From assembly GCA_012934845.2 (NCBI GenBank), contig WNNJ02001791.1:1-64000 (forward strand): a stretch of DNA of 64,000 nucleotides, given 5' to 3'. This document shows, in pieces, positions 59,705-64,000 of the stretch. The notes under the pieces were generated by a model. It searched no databases. It was given only the letters and a program-made list of their open reading frames with translations, and was not told where the DNA came from. The translations under genes were made by a program, and so were the position numbers. Source of the stretch: Pomphorhynchus laevis (taxonomy: Eukaryota; Acanthocephala; Palaeacanthocephala; Echinorhynchida; Pomphorhynchidae). Every line of letters begins with the position of its first letter. Within the stretch, counting starts at the first letter, position 1.

Positions 59705-59905
59705 ATTTATTAGTTTGAGTAGAACGAAGAAAATATTTCCTTTTATTTAATGTATAACATTTCGATAGCTCATGTTATCGTAAAGATTAAAATTAAATTA
59801 ATTCAAATCATTTAATTTGAATCCTGATGATGATAGCAAGAACTATCAAACTATTGTATTTTAGATAAATAGAAATATTTTCTTCTTTGTTCCAGCAAAA
59901 CTGTC
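59705..59905. repeat. Foldback repeat, hairpin-motif family 3
   Basis: Arms about 59708-59790 and 59815-59900 are inverted relatives (AACGAAGAAAATATTTCC against its complement). The right arm carries CTGATGA, T, GATAG/CTATC (59824-59850); the left carries GATAAC/GCTATC with GAAA intact (minus, 59760-59785). The single arm at 38661-38770 is the same family. Confidence 0.65.
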
Positions 59906-60114
59906 TAATCTAAAATGGAAGGAGATTATGGGTTTATAATTGATAAACCTATAACTTACTTTTAGATTATAATTTTTATAATGTACTATAAAATACTTAA
60001 TATTTCTGCTGGAAAGACTTGCTAACATTTATAAATGCTACATTTCAATACAATATAAATAAATTTAATCGTATATAAAATATTCAATACAAATTTATCA
60101 GGGTAACCTCATTA

Positions 60115-60245
60115 TTAATAAAAATCAACATTGATGATATAGAAGGTATATATCTAGATATGAACATCAAGTTAACATCAATTAAAATAACTTTTAATTT
60201 ATATCATAAAGACGACATATTTAAATTTACAAAAAGCATTTTTAG
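60115..60245 (+). mobile_element. Penelope-like post-YIDD fragment
   Basis: AATCAACATTGATGATATAG and GATATGAACATCAAGTTAAC followed by GACATATTTAAATTTACAAA match the region after the YIDD box in the copies at 47.75 and 50.24 kb. Confidence 0.6.
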
Positions 60246-61160
60246 CATTATTTTGGACTCAGTTAGCTGATCTGATTCGTACATAAAATATCCAATACCT
60301 TATTGTAGAGTGACATATAAGGAATTAGCTATGCTCTTGGACTATGTTTTAGCCTTAGCTGGACTAATATGAACTACAATTTAAAGTTTGTCATAGTTGT
60401 TGTACCTTTAAAAACAACTACTGCAGATTTGAATATATACAAATATACATATAAAAATTTTATAATTTGGACAGTTTTCATCCTAAATGTTTTAAACTTA
60501 TATTTTATTATAAACGCTAATCTATTTTCTTTTTAAATTTCACTTTAAAAATCCATACGGGTCGAACATTATAAAAGAAATTTTAAAGTCTTGTGACATT
60601 ATTTCAACATCGATATAATGTTGTTTAAATAACATGTTTGTACCATGTAAATCTGAAGTACTCTTGAATGAGAAGCAATGATTTCGTTTCGCAATCAAGT
60701 GTATAGATAAATAATGCTATGTAACCTCTTTTAAGCAAAAATACCAGAAACTCAGAATACCAGAATAAAACAGTATGTTTTATTCAAATTAATACGCTCT
60801 ATACAAATTTAAATAAAATTTAAAATTTAGAAAATTTAAAATTTGACATTTATTCAATTTAATATCAATAAAAGTTTTTATTAACCTATATGGTAAATAT
60901 GACATTTAAATTTACAAAAAATATCATTATTTTTAATTTCTTAGACTCAGTTAGCTGATCTGATTCGTACATAAATATACAATACCTTATGGTATAATAA
61001 AATACTAAAAACGGAATTAGCTATTTCTAATTAGATTTGTGAACGGTATAGTTTTGTAAACTTACTGCATTGAGTTACACTAATATGGACACAAATTAAA
61101 GTTTAAAACGTTTTTGTACCTAAATAGACAACGACTGCATAGTTGAAGTTAAGTAATTTT
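60246..61160. repeat. Direct repeats sharing GACTCAGTTAGCTGATCTG
   Basis: Segments 60251-60440 and 60944-61150 align over about 190 bases (GACTCAGTTAGCTGATCTG, CGTACATAAA, CAATACCTTA, GGAATTAGCTAT, AATTAAAGTTT). Each is preceded by the same Penelope-derived GACATATTTAAATTTACAAA block, which recurs alone at 61.44 kb. They look like the 3' ends of two truncated copies of one Penelope-like family. Confidence 0.65.
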
Positions 61161-61980
61161 GTTTTGGCTGTTTAGGAAGAGCAAATGTCTATAAAGACAG
61201 GTTTTCCACTCTCAAAAAGTATTATTAGTTTTTGTTTAGTTAATATCTTCTGCAATATACTGGCTAGGACAGGTAGCTCCCATTAAATGTTATATACGAT
61301 AGAGAAGAACATATCAGAAACGAATTTATAGCTGATTTGATTTAGTAAAAAAATTGTGCTATTTAGAGTTTATATAAAAGTTTTTATTAAAAAAAAGTTT
61401 CTATTTAAAAGTTTTTATTAACCTATATGGTAAATATGACATTTAAATTTACAAAAAATATCATTATTTTTAATTTCTTATTATTTTTATTATTTTTATT
61501 ATGATTTTTTTATTATTTTTATATTATTATATTATTATATTATTATTTTTTTATATATTATTTGCTGCTATGTTTTATTAAAATTTATTTATGTTAGAAA
61601 ATAGCTCTGTTAATTGTTTGTCAAAATTTGTTTTGATTTCACTTTGAAGTTTCATTTAAAGGAGGTAATTAATTCGCAAATATGGTATTCAAATAATTAA
61701 ATAAACTGTTTTTATTATGATGATAATTAAAAGTGACCTTAAAAAATTTTTGGATTCTAATAAACATACAAAGATGTATGAAACGGCAGTTTGGGCACAA
61801 TGAAGATCGATCACGTTACAAGCTGCTAACTAACAACTACTTACAAAAAAAGTCTTTGTTATTAAAACTCTTACACAAATTACAAGCTATTTGGACAATT
61901 ACAGTATTAAATCTACAACGATTTGTCACGTTCTACAAGTAAACCTACAATTTTTTACATTCGGACATCTAACAGTCAAC
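61161..61980. other. AT-rich stretch before the right-end retroelement
   Basis: It includes TTATTATTTTTATTAT low-complexity sequence at 61.47-61.56 kb and a plus-strand frame 61733-61942 (69 codons, 'MKRQFGHNEDRSRYKLLTNN') of unknown meaning, possibly the leader of the retroelement that follows. Confidence 0.4.
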
Positions 61981-64000
61981 GAAGCCGTACGCCCAGGGCA
62001 CATCCCGGGGTGCGCAATTTAAATTGACCTCGAAATGACAAAAGGCAAACCTCGAAATTCACCCAGATGCTGTGGATGCAACGGGCAGAACGCGGTCTGC
62101 AAGAGATGCAAATGCGCAAAGGCAAGCACATATTGCACGGACTGTGCTGCTACGAACTGCACGAACCGAGGAAATTCACCGATAATAGTTGACCATTCCA
62201 CTAGCTGCTCAACCAGTAGCCACGTAACCACAGTTAACGAGCCGGCTAATTTCATAGCGCCCATCCAGGAGGATGTCCGTACAATTAACCATGTGTTTTC
62301 AAACCCCCGACCGACCGCGGCCAGTCGCGATTTACTCAATGATCGCCCGTCCGCTGAAAGGATGCCATGCAGCTATGAAGATTCTATCAATTTTATGTAC
62401 AACAAAGTCATTCTTTGGAAACCGAATCTACTATCTTTACCCATTTGCCAAGCAAGCAATCGGTTCATAGACTTATTGGCTTGGAGGTACTTGGATGTTG
62501 GTGAGGGTACTGCAAATGAAGGTATCGCGCTCAAAGAAGTTACAGTTATTTGTCAGCTCATACTGCAGCGAATCACATCCCGAAAAGCCGCAGTTATTCG
62601 TTAAACCCTAGAGAGGCGTACTCAAATGTGGGCAGAAAAACAAATCCATGATTTATTTGAAGAGGCTTTTGCTCTGCAACAGAAAGTAGTTCAAAACTTG
62701 ATGAAGAGTATTCATATTACAAATCAAAATGAGAGTGGAGTGTTCTCTAGGCTGATGCAGTCTGGAAAGACACATGCCGCTATTCGGACGTTAGATTCTC
62801 AATATGCGTCTCTGCCTCTACTCAAACCTGACGATGAGATTGATAGAGTAACTATATACGATATCTTATTGGACTTACACCCGCCAGGAAAGCCTATCCA
62901 TAAAGACTCAATCCTGAATGTTCCTCTACCAGGCTGCATGCCTCATCACGCTGTTGTGTTCTCTGCAATCGATGGGCAGATCATACTCAAAGCAGCAATG
63001 AGGACTCACGGCTGCGCCGGTCCATCTGGAGTGGATGATGTTGCTTTCAGACGAATGATCAGTTCATTTGGTCCTCATTCACGAAAACTAGCAGACGCCA
63101 TTGCTCCTTTTGCAATTCAGATAGCAAGTGAACGTGTTGACCCATCTATTCTGGATGCTTTTACAGTAAGTCGTCTTGTGGCTCTTGATAAGAACCCAGG
63201 CGTGCGCTCTATTGGCATAGGAGAGATAGTTCGCCGTATAATGGGAAAGGTAATTATGAGCTTAATAGGAAAGGATCTTCAGGCAGTGTCTGGGCATGTT
63301 CAAATGTGTAGTAACAGCGCGGTGGAATGGAGTACATCATACACTGAGTTTCCGAGACTATTACGGTCAATGATCAGTATGTGTTACTTTCCGTGGATGC
63401 AAAGAACGCATTCAATACGGCAAATCGGAAGGTTGTACTAGCTAACGTTCCTTTTATTTGTCCTGCTCTTGAGTGTATTCTGCATAATACGTATTCAGAG
63501 CCGTCAAAGTTAGTGTGTTGTGGCCGTTCTTTGCAATCCCAAGAAGGATTTACACAAGGGGATCCTCTAGCTATGGCTGCTTTTGCAGTGTCCTCGCTGG
63601 CAATTATTCATCGAATTCGCGAGTCGGTTCCGCACGTAAGTCAGTATTGGTATGCGGACGACGCAAATTTTATGGGGTCGTTAGAGGACGTTGCTCGAGT
63701 TTGGGACCTACTCGAATCATTTGGTCATCAGCATGGCTACTTTGTTAACGCCAATAAATCAATTGTGATGATTCATTCTGAATAGCTAGAAGAAACCGAA
63801 AAACGATTTGAAAAATACAACGTCCGTATTGAGACAAGGGGTGTCAAACTGCTAGGATCACCTGTTGGAGACGCCGAATTTGTCAAGAATATGAGTGGTG
63901 AGCTCATATCCAAATGGTCTTGTTTGATCAGGAAACTTGCAGACGCGGCAAAGCATGATGCCCAGTCAGCATATGTCGCCTTTGTCAAAGCCTGTCAATC
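61981..64000 (+). mobile_element. Reverse-transcriptase element with Cys-rich N-terminus, running off the window
   Basis: The same family as 1-4165 but better preserved. The first open frame (62035-62604) begins with a Cys-rich zinc-binding-like segment: 'RCCGCNGQNAVCKRCKCAKA', then 'CTDCAATNCTNRG'. After a low-complexity part come helical regions shared with the left-end copies. The RT region follows, with 'CAGPSGVDDVAFRRM', 'VRSIGIGEIVRRIMGKVIM', 'LLSVDAKNAFNTANR', 'TQGDPLAMAAFAV', 'YWYADDANFMGS' and 'GVKLLGSPVGDAEF'. The composition is near balanced. A few breaks interrupt it and the 3' part lies outside the window. The lineage is non-LTR-like by its boxes; I do not assign a clade. Confidence 0.8.

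Overview
The window is strongly AT-rich eukaryotic nuclear DNA, most likely from an animal. The evidence is a metazoan-type tRNA-Lys(TTT), a DNA ligase IV gene, spliced genes, and a mix of RTE, Penelope-like, Gypsy-like and LINE-type retroelements. The ligase and the other host proteins look fast-evolving. I cannot name the species; a derived, AT-rich invertebrate lineage fits, but that is an inference.

Host genes are easy to miss because they are cut into small exons by introns of about 44-60 nt, mixed with introns of 0.6-1.9 kb that are full of repeats. By matching acceptors, donors and codon phase by eye I could assemble several: one that appears complete at 9103-13626 (+, nine exons, 277 residues); 15739-17168 (+); 17983-20276 (+); 6343-7119 (+); 28531-28018 (-, 110 residues, complete); 28917-29489 (+); 44671-46332 (+, about ten exons); 35085-34846 (-); and single terminal exons at 4302-4445 (+) and 26260-25874 (-). 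None belongs to a family I recognise; several look helical or coiled-coil. The recognisable gene is DNA ligase IV (43894-40137, -), with an intact adenylation and OB core and a BRCT-like last exon. A single-exon gene at 54616-55899 (+) encodes an unknown secreted protein of 427 residues.

Layout: 1-4165, broken copies of a reverse-transcriptase element (-); 4.3-7.1 kb, host exons; 7.8-8.05 kb, foldback repeat; 8.7 kb, tRNA; 9.1-20.3 kb, three spliced host genes with repeats in their long introns; 20.9-25.6 kb, foldback repeats and Penelope-like fragments; 25.9-29.5 kb, host genes; 29.5-33.1 kb, a young, intact, GC-richer RTE LINE sitting inside a Gypsy-type RNase H fossil; 34.8-37.2 kb, small host exons and a LINE tail; 40.1-46.3 kb, ligase IV and a second spliced gene; 47-53.4 kb, Penelope-like copies in inverted orientation, one with a GIY-YIG-like endonuclease region upstream of the reverse transcriptase; 54.6-55.9 kb, the secreted orphan; 57.8-61.2 kb, repeat debris; 62-64 kb, another copy of the reverse-transcriptase element seen at the left end (+), running off the window.

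The most interesting unexplained signal is a short hairpin motif (CTGANGA, one base, a stem, GAAA) found at a dozen places, often as two opposed copies inside foldback repeats. The stem sequence differs between families while pairing is kept, which suggests a selected RNA fold resembling a hammerhead ribozyme core.
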